A DNA stretch of 64,000 nt from Prochlorococcus sp. AG-347-L19 (GCA_003278895.1 QCCO01000001.1:1-64000), one strand, 5' to 3'; counted from the stretch's first letter, positions 20,525 to 30,999 are shown. Numbers and translations are program-made. The notes: a model not told the origin generated them from the letters alone.

Positions 20525-22885
20525 ATGCATAACTATAAAAATATAAATAAGAATAAAAAACTCTTTTTGTTTTCAAAATTAATATCTAATTTTAAAGATG
20601 ATGAAATTATTTTTCATATTAAAAAATCAACCGATAAAACTATTTCATTGAATAAAAAAGAAGTTAAAAAACTTTGTTTTAGCTTGTCAGAAAGAATTGT
20701 TTCAAATACAACAAATCAGAAGATAGAGGATCAATTAAAAATTTTCGCTTTGTGCAAAGCTAGTAAAGAGTCAAGTATCACAATGCTTTCAAGTGCATTA
20801 CTAGGAGCTCATCATTGCATTTGTTTTGAAGAGCTTTCTGTAGAAGCAATTTCTTTAAGATTAGAAATTTTTAAGCCCGATATTATTTTATATAGAAAAG
20901 GATTAGAAGATAAAATTTTTAGTGCCTCGAAAAAAGCTGGATTTAATAAAAAAATAATTGAAATAAGCTTTGATCTAGACAAACAATATTCTTTTGCAGA
21001 TATTACTAAAAAGATTAAATCTATGGAAAATAGTTATGAAGAAAAATCTTCACTATTTACACTTTTCACATCTGGTTCTACAGGAAAACCCAAAGGAATA
21101 ATTCATAGTGCAAAGAAATATATTAACTATGCAAAGTTTTCAACAAAATATTTTTTTGGATTAGATAAATCCTCCAAGATTTTTACTGCTACAGATGCTG
21201 GATGGATTAATGGTCATACATATGCAATTTATGGTCCATTAAGTCTTGGTTCAGAATCAATTATTTGTGAAAATTTAAAATTCTTGTCCAAACCTAATAA
21301 TTTGATAAATACTATTAACGAAACTAAAGCAACTTGTTTTTATTCTTCAGTAACTTTGTTAAGACTTTTAAAAAGTAAATCAAAAGTAGCTACTACTAAT
21401 AAATTTGATATTGCACTTGACAGAATAGGTTCGTGTGGCGAACCTTTAGCCCATGAAGTTGGAGAATGGGCAATGAAGTTTTTTAAACCAATTAGGAAAA
21501 CAATAGTCAATACTTATTTTCAAACTGAGACAGGTGGAATTCTTGTTGCTCCAAGAGATGAAGATGGAATTCCTAATGATTATTCATCTGTAGGTATACC
21601 TAGAAAAGAGCTTGGAATTGATTTAGCCAAAAATATTTTTAATTCTGTAGATTTAGAAAATTATAAAATTCAACCTAATGAAATTATTATAAAAAATAAA
21701 TGGGATGGGCTTTATAAGGATGTCGTATCAGATAGAAAAGTAAATTATTGGATAAATAATTCATACTTTAGATTAAACGATACAGGTTTCTTTGATGAAA
21801 AAGGATTTTTATATATTTCGGGTAGAAGTGATGATGTTATTAATTGTGCTGGGCATAGAATTTCTAGCTCTGAGATAGAAAGTATATGCATGAAAATACC
21901 CGATGTTACAGAAGCCTGTTGTGTTCCAAGGAAAAACAAAGTTTTGGGAGATGTACCTGTATTGTTTATTTCAACTAAGAGCAAAAATAATAAAAATACA
22001 TATGAAAAAATTAGAGACTTAACAAACAAATATCTTTCGGATTTACATCAACCAGAAGAAATAACTATTTTTCAGTCACTCCCTAAAACTAGAAGCGGTA
22101 AAATCATGAGAAGGATAATGAAAGATCTTTCTCAAAACTACTTTATAGATTATCAAAAAGATTATTCAACCTTGGCAAACTATAGTGAATTTTATGAATG
22201 TTCTAATAAATATATTGAATCAAGAATAGACAAAGTTAGTGAAAATAGTTTGATATTCAATCTTGAAAGTTTCTGCAAAAGAGTTGGTTTAAATTTAGGT
22301 AATAAATATACCCTTAATACCCTAATCATTACAATTGCGGAATTAATTTTTAGAACTAGCCAATCATCTATAATAAATAATCTTAGTATTAAATTAATTA
22401 GCAAAAATAAAGAGTATCTAACATCAAATATTGAATTTAACAAAAAACAATCTCTATTAAATATTAATAAAGCAATTCAAAATACTGAGATTAGGAAGGA
22501 ATCTTGCTTATTAAATATTGAAAAAATGATTTTTAAATTTAAATTAAACAAGAACGATAATTATATTTTTCTATTTAAAAAAATAAAATTAAAGGAAAAT
22601 GAATTTTTTATTCAAGATTTTCTATCTACTGATCAAATCAAAGAATCTCCTAAATTAAATAATATTATTAAAAATTTAATAGATATAAAAGAAAGTAATA
22701 AAAATTCAATCCCGTCTTTAAATCAATCAAGGATAAGTTTATTTAGATGTTTTAAATGTAATGTTTCTGTAGAAGAAATAGCCAAAGAGAGAGGAATTAA
22801 TAAGGAAGAACTATTCCTAATATCAATAAAAAAATTTGATGGCACTAATGCTCTAATATGTGATACATGCTTACAGGGTTGGTAA
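20525..22885 (+). CDS. AMP-forming acyl-activating enzyme (acyl-CoA synthetase-like) with unusual ~220-aa C-terminal extension ending in a CxxC...CxxC element
   Basis: LFTLFTSGSTGKPKGI (P-loop), YFQTETGG, GRSDDVINCAGHRISSSEIES, LPKTRSGKIMRRI; tail FRCFKCN...LICDTCLQGW. Confidence 0.85.
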   Translation: MHNYKNINKNKKLFLFSKLISNFKDDEIIFHIKKSTDKTISLNKKEVKKLCFSLSERIVSNTTNQKIEDQLKIFALCKASKESSITMLSSALLGAHHCICFEELSVEAISLRLEIFKPDIILYRKGLEDKIFSASKKAGFNKKIIEISFDLDKQYSFADITKKIKSMENSYEEKSSLFTLFTSGSTGKPKGIIHSAKKYINYAKFSTKYFFGLDKSSKIFTATDAGWINGHTYAIYGPLSLGSESIICENLKFLSKPNNLINTINETKATCFYSSVTLLRLLKSKSKVATTNKFDIALDRIGSCGEPLAHEVGEWAMKFFKPIRKTIVNTYFQTETGGILVAPRDEDGIPNDYSSVGIPRKELGIDLAKNIFNSVDLENYKIQPNEIIIKNKWDGLYKDVVSDRKVNYWINNSYFRLNDTGFFDEKGFLYISGRSDDVINCAGHRISSSEIESICMKIPDVTEACCVPRKNKVLGDVPVLFISTKSKNNKNTYEKIRDLTNKYLSDLHQPEEITIFQSLPKTRSGKIMRRIMKDLSQNYFIDYQKDYSTLANYSEFYECSNKYIESRIDKVSENSLIFNLESFCKRVGLNLGNKYTLNTLIITIAELIFRTSQSSIINNLSIKLISKNKEYLTSNIEFNKKQSLLNINKAIQNTEIRKESCLLNIEKMIFKFKLNKNDNYIFLFKKIKLKENEFFIQDFLSTDQIKESPKLNNIIKNLIDIKESNKNSIPSLNQSRISLFRCFKCNVSVEEIAKERGINKEELFLISIKKFDGTNALICDTCLQGW

Positions 22886-22889
22886 ATGT

Positions 22890-23540
22890 ATGGATAAGAA
22901 AATTTTAAATAAAATATTTTCTCTTATTAATGAATTTCCATTAAATAAAGATATTGAATTAGATATAAAAACTCCCATATCTAAACTAATTAACTTATTT
23001 AGTTCATTAATCCTCGAGAGAATTACAGTAAAACTGGAGGAGTCATTTCCAAATAATAATTTTAATGGTATTACGCTTAATTCAAATATAGAAGAAATTT
23101 ATAATATGATAAATAATGAATCAAAAATTATAAATAAAGAGGGGGAAATCACTAATAAAGAAAATTTATTTATTAAAAATAATATCCAAATAAATGATCA
23201 AAGATTAAAACTAGGTATAGATATCGAATATAAATCTTCATTACCAATTGAAATTTTTGAAAAATCAAATTTGAAGCTCAGAGAAAAATTATTTACTGTT
23301 CAAGAAATAGCATATTCACTTTCTAAACCAGACCCTATTTTAACTTTATTAGGTATTTATTCATCTAAAGAAGCAATCAAGAAAACTTTTAATAATGAAT
23401 TTGAATACAAAGATTGTGAGATCTTGCATGAACAAAATGGCAAACCATATTGCAAGATACATAATACAGTTTTTAAAAATATAATTATTTCAATTTCACA
23501 TGCCGAAAGTTTAGCGATAGGTGTCTGCACTAGATTTTAA
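22890..23540 (+). CDS. Predicted acyl-carrier-like domain fused to AcpS-type 4'-phosphopantetheinyl transferase
   Basis: C-terminal LGIDIE, LREKLFTVQEIAY, YSSKEAIKKTF, ISISHAESLAIGV fit AcpS motifs. N-terminal SSLILERITVKLEESF aligns without gaps to the ACP pattern DSLxxxELxxxLEExF. The ORF track starts at 22860; ATG at 22890 gives a more natural start. Confidence 0.7.
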   Translation: MDKKILNKIFSLINEFPLNKDIELDIKTPISKLINLFSSLILERITVKLEESFPNNNFNGITLNSNIEEIYNMINNESKIINKEGEITNKENLFIKNNIQINDQRLKLGIDIEYKSSLPIEIFEKSNLKLREKLFTVQEIAYSLSKPDPILTLLGIYSSKEAIKKTFNNEFEYKDCEILHEQNGKPYCKIHNTVFKNIIISISHAESLAIGVCTRF

Positions 23541-23545
23541 ATCAC

Positions 23546-24202
23546 ATGAATACTTTGAAAAACGAAAAATTAATTATTGTGGGTTATGGTAACCATTCTG
23601 GTGTAATAACAGAAGCAGCACTCCTTATGGGTTATAAAAATATCGATTATATAGTAACTGACAAATCAGAGCCAATAAGCATTGATGGAAAAACTATAAC
23701 CAATGAATTACCTACAAATTATCTTGGAAATTTTTTCATAGCGATTGGTCAAAATTACTTAAGAGAAAAATTATATAAGGAATTTATTTTTAAAAATCCA
23801 AAGTCAAAATTCATAAGAATTATTCATCCTAAAAGCTATATTTCAAGCTCTGCGAAAGTAGATGAGGGAAGTGTTATCCTTCCAAACGCTGTAATTCATA
23901 CAGGATGTCATATTAAAAGAGGTGTAATAATTAATATCAATTGTCACGTAGATCACAATACAATAGTAGAAGAATTCTCTTCATTATCCCCATCTTCTAC
24001 TATTGGAGGTAATAGTAGAATAGGCGCAAGAAGTTCACTATTGCTTGGATCTTCTGTATTATCTAATTTAGAAGTAGGAGAAGATGTCGTTATTGGAGCA
24101 AACTCTTGTGTTCATGAAAATATTCAAAAAAACTCTGTTTGTATAGGTAACCCTTCCAGAAGAATTAGATTCAGAAAAAATGATCAAAATTATATGTATT
24201 AA
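23546..24202 (+). CDS. Sugar O/N-acyltransferase, left-handed beta-helix (NeuD/PglD/LegH family)
   Basis: IIVGYGNHSGVITEAA N-terminal domain; hexapeptide repeats; INCHVDHNTIVEEF, IGANSCVHENI. Confidence 0.85.
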   Translation: MNTLKNEKLIIVGYGNHSGVITEAALLMGYKNIDYIVTDKSEPISIDGKTITNELPTNYLGNFFIAIGQNYLREKLYKEFIFKNPKSKFIRIIHPKSYISSSAKVDEGSVILPNAVIHTGCHIKRGVIININCHVDHNTIVEEFSSLSPSSTIGGNSRIGARSSLLLGSSVLSNLEVGEDVVIGANSCVHENIQKNSVCIGNPSRRIRFRKNDQNYMY

Positions 24203-24354
24203 TATGGGATTTTTTCAAATCTTATTTTTATAAGTTCTTAATTAAATTTTCTGAAAATGATTAATATTTTTTTAAAAATTATGTACTTCTGATATTACAG
24301 AAATAAAAAAAATTTACTTAAGTTCAACGTATTATGTAAAATACTTAAAGATTT

Positions 24355-26256
24355 TTGAAAAGATTGAAGCAACTTCTTCAATTAGTTGGAACTAAATTAA
24401 TCTCTTCTCCAAGGAATATAAGAAGGATTATACTAATACTTATAGATGCATTAATACTTTTTTTTTCATTTGCCATTAGTTATAAATTTTTGATTAATGC
24501 GAAAATAGGAATAGAGGTAAACGATAATTATTTAGTATTAATTTTTTATAGTTTTTTAGGAATAATTGTATATTTATTATCAGATCAATATAAAAGAATA
24601 AGTAGTTATTTCATAAGTACAACTTTTTATAATATTTGTAAAAGAAATATCATTTTAATAATAATTATTTATTTTTATCAACTTATTTTTACTGAAAATA
24701 AAAACAATTTCTATGCTTTAATTCTTTTTTGGTTGATTGCAAGTTTTGCGACAACTTTTTTTAGATTTATTCTCAAAGACTGGATTCTCTTATTGAAGTC
24801 CAGTCCCAACAAGCCAAAGATTAATGTTGTAATTTATGGAGCCGGTAGTGCAGGCATGCAACTTTATGCCTCTTTAACTCATAGTAACGAATATAAGGTC
24901 AAATACTTTGTAGATGACGATCCTCTACTTAATAAACGATTAATTGGTGATTTAAGAATTCAATCATATAAATATCTGCAATCAAATCATGAAGATGTTG
25001 ATCTAGTCCTTCTTGCGATGCCCTCATTAGGAAAAAATAAATTAAAAGAAATTATATTAAAGATTCAAAATGTTAATTTATCAGCATTAAAAGTACCAAG
25101 TCTTGAAAAATTAAATTCAGGTAATAAAGACATATCTAGACTAGAGTCAATATCTATCGATGATTTAATAGGTAGGGAAAAAGTAGTCCCTAATAAAAAA
25201 CTTCTTTCCAAAACTATTCATAATAAAGTCATTTGCATTATTGGATCTGGGGGTTCAATAGGTTCAGAACTTTGTAGACAAATAATAAGTTTAAATCCAA
25301 ATAAATTAATACTTTTTGAGAGAAATGAAATGTCATTATATAAAATAGACAAAGAAATATCTTCTCTAGTAAAAGAAAACAATCTAAAAATAGATTTAAT
25401 ATCATTACTAGGCTGCGCTACAAATAAAAATCTTTTAAAAAAAATCTTTGAAAAATACTATGTATCAACTGTCTTCAACACAGCCGCATATAAACATGTT
25501 CCAATAGTAGAAAATAATTTAATAGCAGGTTTATCAAATAATATTATTTCAACTCAGAGTATTTGCGAAGCATGTTTAGATTGCGGGGTTGAAAGATTGG
25601 TTCATATCTCTTCTGATAAAGCCGTGAGACCTACAAATGTAATGGGTGCATCCAAAAGAGTTTCTGAATTAATAGTTAAGTCTTATGTAAATAATGAAAG
25701 AAATACTAAAACTATTTTCAGTATGGTTAGATTTGGGAATGTGCTTGGATCATCAGGTTCAGTTGTACCATTATTTGAATCTCAAATTAATCAAGGAGGT
25801 CCAATAACTATTACACATCCTGAAATCACAAGATATTTTATGACCGCAGAAGAAGCGGCACAATTAGTTATACAGTCTTCTGCTCTTTCAAAAGGAGGAG
25901 AAATATTTTTGCTAAATATGGGGGATCCAATTAAGATAAAAGATCTTGCTCATCAAATGATTAAATTAAAAGGATTATCAGTAAAAGATAATAATTCTGA
26001 AAAAGGGGAAATTCAAATTATATACACAGGTATTCGTCCAGGAGAAAAGCTTTATGAAGAATTACTATCTGATGGAATTAGTTCGCCAACAGAACATCCA
26101 TTGATATTTCAGTCTGAGGAGAGTTTGGAAGAAAAAAATTTAGCTTCAGATTTAGAATTACTTAAAGAAGGCCTACAAAATTTTAATAAAAGCAAAGTTG
26201 TGATAGCTTTAAAAAAACTTGTGCCAGATTGGAAATCAGAAAAATATTCAATATAA
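24355..26256 (+). CDS. Membrane-bound nucleotide-sugar 4,6-dehydratase (PglF/WbpM/CapD family, TTG start)
   Basis: Four N-terminal TM segments; VIYGAGSAGMQL, IIGSGGSIGSELCRQI, SSDKAVRPTNVMGASKR, ITRYFMTAEEA. Confidence 0.9.
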   Translation: MKRLKQLLQLVGTKLISSPRNIRRIILILIDALILFFSFAISYKFLINAKIGIEVNDNYLVLIFYSFLGIIVYLLSDQYKRISSYFISTTFYNICKRNIILIIIIYFYQLIFTENKNNFYALILFWLIASFATTFFRFILKDWILLLKSSPNKPKINVVIYGAGSAGMQLYASLTHSNEYKVKYFVDDDPLLNKRLIGDLRIQSYKYLQSNHEDVDLVLLAMPSLGKNKLKEIILKIQNVNLSALKVPSLEKLNSGNKDISRLESISIDDLIGREKVVPNKKLLSKTIHNKVICIIGSGGSIGSELCRQIISLNPNKLILFERNEMSLYKIDKEISSLVKENNLKIDLISLLGCATNKNLLKKIFEKYYVSTVFNTAAYKHVPIVENNLIAGLSNNIISTQSICEACLDCGVERLVHISSDKAVRPTNVMGASKRVSELIVKSYVNNERNTKTIFSMVRFGNVLGSSGSVVPLFESQINQGGPITITHPEITRYFMTAEEAAQLVIQSSALSKGGEIFLLNMGDPIKIKDLAHQMIKLKGLSVKDNNSEKGEIQIIYTGIRPGEKLYEELLSDGISSPTEHPLIFQSEESLEEKNLASDLELLKEGLQNFNKSKVVIALKKLVPDWKSEKYSI

Positions 26257-26502
26257 ATTTTCAATTATAGTATTATTTCAAAGAGTAATAAAAAACAAAA
26301 TATTATGTATTTCTAAGTTAAGTAAAATCATTTTTATTATTTAGCAGCGCAAGATTTTCTTAATAAAATTTTGAAAATATAAATAAAGCAAATCATAACT
26401 AGATGTCAATATTATGAATTAAGTAAATAAAAGTATTTTACTTTTATAAAGACTACAAAATTAATATATTGCTGCGGTATGATTTAAAAAATAATTAAAT
26501 CA

Positions 26503-27270
26503 TTGAATGTATTCATTGCTGGTTCTGGGCTTTTAGGAAGAGCACTTAAAGATTTTTTAATTAATTCAACACACAAAAAAATTAATTTATTTAGTATCCG
26601 AAATTTATCTATAGATCAAATAAATAATATCCTAGTCAACATTTCAAATAATGATGTATTTGTAGACTCAATGGACCCAAATGTGATTAATAATGATGTT
26701 AGTGATGATCATTTAAGAAAAATAGAAATTGTACGTAGCAATGCACTAAGTAATTCATCAAAATTTCATTATATATTTCTATCAACTGCCTCAATATATA
26801 CTCATAACTTAAATCTAATAAATGAGAGCGATCTTATACAGCAAAACTTTAAATCTAAGTATCTTCAGATGAAATTAAAGAATGAAAATTTTATAAAGTC
26901 AAAATCAAAATCCTTTCTAACAATCGCAAGATTAGTGAGCGTTTGGTCTGATGAAAATCAGTCTTCTTTTTTTGGAGATCTAATAAAGGCTTTTAAAGAT
27001 AAAAAAACTATTTTGCCTAGAGAAGGAGACGATACAGTTATTTCCTATATTAATTTAATAGATGCCTGCAAGTTATTAAATTTTATAATCTTGAATAGAA
27101 AAATAGGTACTATAAATATATGCACTAATCAATACAACTCTAGGTCAAATATGAAAGCTATTGTAAATAATAAAAAAACTAACCCTATATTCAATTTAAC
27201 TGGCTTGAGAATAAATTCCTCTAAATTAAATTGGAAAGACATTATAAAAGAAAGGAAGGAATTATTTTGA
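26503..27270 (+). CDS. NAD-dependent epimerase/dehydratase-like protein (SDR, divergent; TTG start)
   Basis: VFIAGSGLLGRALKDFL Rossmann glycine motif; FLSTASIYTHN; ISYINLIDACKLL. Confidence 0.6.
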   Translation: MNVFIAGSGLLGRALKDFLINSTHKKINLFSIRNLSIDQINNILVNISNNDVFVDSMDPNVINNDVSDDHLRKIEIVRSNALSNSSKFHYIFLSTASIYTHNLNLINESDLIQQNFKSKYLQMKLKNENFIKSKSKSFLTIARLVSVWSDENQSSFFGDLIKAFKDKKTILPREGDDTVISYINLIDACKLLNFIILNRKIGTINICTNQYNSRSNMKAIVNNKKTNPIFNLTGLRINSSKLNWKDIIKERKELF

Positions 27271-28436
27271 AAATACTTTTTTTCACTGGTAGTAGAGCAA
27301 CTTACTATTTAATGCGTCCATTAATAAAACATATGCTTAAAGAAACCGATTTTGAATTAAGCATTATTATTTCGGGAGGAATTCTTAAAGAAGAATCTAA
27401 AAAAACTTTGAATGATATTAAAGCAGATGGGATTAACATACTAGCTGAAATCCCAATTACAACAAAGAACATTAACCATGCGCATACAATTGGTGAACTG
27501 TGTTTAAATATATTACCTAAAATAGAAAAATTTATACCTGATTTGGCAATTGTTTATGCTGACAGATATGAGGCGTTTTCTTTTGCAATAGCAGTAAGTC
27601 ACTCTGATATTCCAATTCTTCATTTAGAAGCTGGAGATATAACTGAGGGAGGCACACATGATGATCAAGTAAGGCATTGTATATCAAAACTTTCTCATCT
27701 TTTTTGCACTTCTACATTATCAGGTTGTGAAGTAATTAAAAGATTAGGAGAAGAATCATGGCGGACAATCCATTCAGGATTAATAAGTTATGACGATATG
27801 AAATCAATTAGTGAGAAAGACCGAAAAGGAGTCTTAGATAAACTTCTAATAAAAAAAAATGAGGGTATTATATTGGGGACTATGCATCCAATACCAAAGA
27901 ACTTAGAGTTAACACAAATGGAAACTATTGAATTTCTTGAAGCTTTAAGAATTATATCGAATAAAATTCCCTTTAAAATAGTATTGACTTCGCCTAATAA
28001 TGATCAAGGTAATCAAATAATTTTTGATTTAATAAAAAATTATCTCCCTAGAATTAATAACTCGATATATATTGAGTCATTAGGAGGAAAATCTTACCAT
28101 TCTCTTATGAGCCTCTCAAAAAATAAAAATATAATAGTTTGTGGAAATTCTAGTTCGATAATAAAAGAAGCACCTTTTTTTGGAGCACACTCATTAAATA
28201 TTGGATCTCGTCAACTAGGACGAGAAAGTGCCAGCACGCAAGTTGATTCAAAGGCTGATAGAAATGCTATTGCAAATAATATTCTTAAACTTAGTAAAAA
28301 AAAATGTATAAAGGGATTAAACCCTTATTTTAAAGAAAATTCATCTAAAGTTATTTTAGAATTTATTAAAAGAACTTTTACTTATCATAATAAGGAAGAA
28401 ATCTTATTCAAAAAATGGAATAGATTTATTGCATGA
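27267..28436 (+). CDS. Hydrolysing UDP/GDP-sugar 2-epimerase (NeuC/LegG-like)
   Basis: FFTGSRATYYLMRPLI, YADRYEAFSFAIA, HLEAGDITEGGTHDDQVRHCISKLSH, CGNSSSIIKEAPFFG. ORF track starts at 27231; TTG at 27267 places the family start motif at the N-terminus. Confidence 0.85.
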   Translation: MKILFFTGSRATYYLMRPLIKHMLKETDFELSIIISGGILKEESKKTLNDIKADGINILAEIPITTKNINHAHTIGELCLNILPKIEKFIPDLAIVYADRYEAFSFAIAVSHSDIPILHLEAGDITEGGTHDDQVRHCISKLSHLFCTSTLSGCEVIKRLGEESWRTIHSGLISYDDMKSISEKDRKGVLDKLLIKKNEGIILGTMHPIPKNLELTQMETIEFLEALRIISNKIPFKIVLTSPNNDQGNQIIFDLIKNYLPRINNSIYIESLGGKSYHSLMSLSKNKNIIVCGNSSSIIKEAPFFGAHSLNIGSRQLGRESASTQVDSKADRNAIANNILKLSKKKCIKGLNPYFKENSSKVILEFIKRTFTYHNKEEILFKKWNRFIA

Positions 28437-28474
28437 TATTTTTAAATGATTTATATATTTTTAGTGGAAATTTT

Positions 28475-29455
28475 TTAATCTAGATAATAATCTCTATATT
28501 TCCAATACCAGTTGAAAGTTTCCTTCAAACCTGTATTTATTAGGGTTCTATTTTTTATATTAGTAATTTCATCAAGTTTTTTTGTTGATGGACATCTTCT
28601 TTCTGGCGATCCAGGGGTATTTTCTAATTCATTTATCTTTATATCTTCTCTATTCATTATTTTTGCTAATGTCAAGGCAAGTTCTTTCATGTTTATTTCA
28701 GGATTTTGAGTTCCTAAATTAAATATTTGATTTTCGTTATTTATCTGATTTATTAAAGCAGAAATTTGTTTTACCGCATCATCTATATAGCAAAATGTTC
28801 TTTTGTGATAAGGAGAATAAACTCCAAGACATCCATTCTTTTTAGTTTGATTGATTCTTTTTATTAATTGCGGAATTACGTGCTTCATTCCCATTCTAGG
28901 ACCATATAAATTATGAGGTCTCAAAATCACCGACTTAAAAGTGCAGGAATGACAAATAGCCTCTCCATAAATTTTTGAAAGCATATATGAAGTTCTTGGC
29001 AAAGTTAAATCAGGAAGAATTAAATTAGATTGCTCAGGAGTAGGGAATGTTAATCCTCCTGCTAATAAAGTACCTGCATAAATTTCACTTGTTGAGGCAA
29101 AATATAAAATAGGATCATTCTCTAATAAATTTACAAAAGATATAACATTATCCAACATCTTAAAATTTAAAGATAAAACTTCATAAGGATTATCAAGAAC
29201 ATTTTGTACTCCTAATAAAGCAGCCAAATGAAAAATATGAGAGAAATCATTATCCAATTCTTTTTCTAATTTATTATTTAATAAATTGATATTTAAATAA
29301 GTAATCTTATCTTTTAAAATTAAATTTTTAAAATCCTCATCAAATTCTTCCTTTGATTTGACATCAATTAAAGTAATTTCGCAAGAATTTTTAGCTAATT
29401 CTTTAGCAAGATGATAGCCAAAGAAACCATATCCTCCTGTTATTAGAATTTTCAA
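28475..29455 (-). CDS. NAD-dependent epimerase/dehydratase (extended SDR)
   Basis: ILITGGYGFFGYHLAKEL; YMLSK active-site motif; RPHNLYGPRMG. Confidence 0.82.
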   Translation of the reverse strand: MKILITGGYGFFGYHLAKELAKNSCEITLIDVKSKEEFDEDFKNLILKDKITYLNINLLNNKLEKELDNDFSHIFHLAALLGVQNVLDNPYEVLSLNFKMLDNVISFVNLLENDPILYFASTSEIYAGTLLAGGLTFPTPEQSNLILPDLTLPRTSYMLSKIYGEAICHSCTFKSVILRPHNLYGPRMGMKHVIPQLIKRINQTKKNGCLGVYSPYHKRTFCYIDDAVKQISALINQINNENQIFNLGTQNPEINMKELALTLAKIMNREDIKINELENTPGSPERRCPSTKKLDEITNIKNRTLINTGLKETFNWYWKYRDYYLD

Positions 29456-30840
29456 ATGTCGCCTCTCCCGACAATTTTAAAAGAAATTTTCAAATTTTTT
29501 AAAATTTCGATTTGATTTTCCGTTAATATGTTATTTGAATCTAATATAAAACCTCTATAATCCGATAACCATTCTTTTAAATTTAATTCTTTATAAAAAT
29601 GGTGAGCTACAGTGAAAATTATTGCATCAAAATCTGATGCGTTTGGTAAATCTTTTAATAAATTAAAATCCAATGATAATTCATCAATTATCATTGGATC
29701 ATGAGAATAAACAGATATCTTTTTTCTTATAAACATTTTTGCTAATTCTATACTGGCACTATATCGCGTATCCCCTACCTGATCTCGATAAGTTAGTCCT
29801 AATATAAGAACCTTTGAAGAATTATTTAAATCGTTAAGTTTATCTAGCGTAATGTTAAAAGAATGTTTTGGCATATTCGAATTAATTTCAACTGCTTTTT
29901 CAGACAACGGGAAATCAATAATATTATTTTTGAAAAATTGATTAGATGAAACAAATCCCATTAAAGGATCTTTCGTGAGGCAATATCCGCCAACTCCAAG
30001 ACCTGGTTTTTTCATATTTGAGTGAGTAGGTCTAATTTTTATTGCTTCGATAACTTCAAAAAGATTCACTCCTATTTTCTCTGCAAATTTACCCCATTCA
30101 TGGATAAAAGCAATATTGGTTGCGCGATAGCTATTTTCTAAAACCTTTGAAAGTTCAGAGGCAGTTGTAGAGGATAATTGCGTTAAGGGATAATTTTTTG
30201 TATTGATTATTGTTGATAAAAACTCCTTTGCTAATTTTGATGATTTTGAATCTATCCCAGCATATACTCTCCAAAAATTAATAATTGAAGAAAGATATTC
30301 GGGCCCAGGCATGACTCTCTCATAGGAGTGTGCTAGAAGAGGTTGGCATTTATTACCAAATCTTTTAGATATATTTTCCTGAAGAATTGGCAAAACAATT
30401 TTTTCCGTAGTTCCTGGAGGGACTGTTGTTTCAACGATTACTAATGTATCTTTTTTTATCTTTAAACCAATAGTTTCAATAGCTTTTTTGAAATTAGAGA
30501 ATTCTATTTTGGATAATTTACCATTTATCGATACATCCAAATTTATATCTACGATTACGAAATCAGCATCTTTATACTCATCTATATTTACTGAACCATA
30601 AAAATTGCCATTTTTTATTGACTCCTTATAAGCTTTTTCCAAGTTTTTGTCATTACATGAAATAGGGAATTTACCATTATTAATATCTTGAACTTTTTTT
30701 AGTCCTTCCTTATTTGGTAAATCAATTCCCACAACATTATAAAGAGGTAAGCCAGTATCCTTATCTTTTGCAGATGCTACAGCTATACCCATTGCAAATC
30801 CAACAAAACCTAAACCTTGTATACAAACTTTTTTTCTCAA
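29452..30840 (-). CDS. Nucleotide-sugar dehydrogenase (UDP-ManNAcA/UDP-GlcNAcA dehydrogenase, WecC/WbpO-like)
   Basis: GLGFVGFAMGIAVA, VETTVPPGTTEKIV, KPGLGVGGYCLTKDP, ILGLTYRDQVGDTRYS. Confidence 0.87.
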   Translation of the reverse strand: MRKKVCIQGLGFVGFAMGIAVASAKDKDTGLPLYNVVGIDLPNKEGLKKVQDINNGKFPISCNDKNLEKAYKESIKNGNFYGSVNIDEYKDADFVIVDINLDVSINGKLSKIEFSNFKKAIETIGLKIKKDTLVIVETTVPPGTTEKIVLPILQENISKRFGNKCQPLLAHSYERVMPGPEYLSSIINFWRVYAGIDSKSSKLAKEFLSTIINTKNYPLTQLSSTTASELSKVLENSYRATNIAFIHEWGKFAEKIGVNLFEVIEAIKIRPTHSNMKKPGLGVGGYCLTKDPLMGFVSSNQFFKNNIIDFPLSEKAVEINSNMPKHSFNITLDKLNDLNNSSKVLILGLTYRDQVGDTRYSASIELAKMFIRKKISVYSHDPMIIDELSLDFNLLKDLPNASDFDAIIFTVAHHFYKELNLKEWLSDYRGFILDSNNILTENQIEILKNLKISFKIVGRGDI

Positions 30841-30999
30841 TTTAATATCAATAAAATAACAATATAATAACTTAATTAGAGTGAGAAATTATTAAATATT
30901 TTGCAGATAGAAATAATGGATTAAGAAATCAAATTAATAACATTTCTAATATTATTCATAATAATATTTTATTTTTAACAAAGCTTAAATTAATTAAAT

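Noticed and set aside
21745-22443. Minus ORFs 94 aa and 83 aa inside the acyl-activating enzyme
   Set aside because: Antisense shadows in AT-rich sequence.
27231-27266. Upstream ATG start (27231) for the NeuC/LegG-like gene
   Set aside because: Would add MERHYKRKEGII before the conserved start and overlap the previous gene by 40 nt; TTG at 27267 is more consistent with the family.
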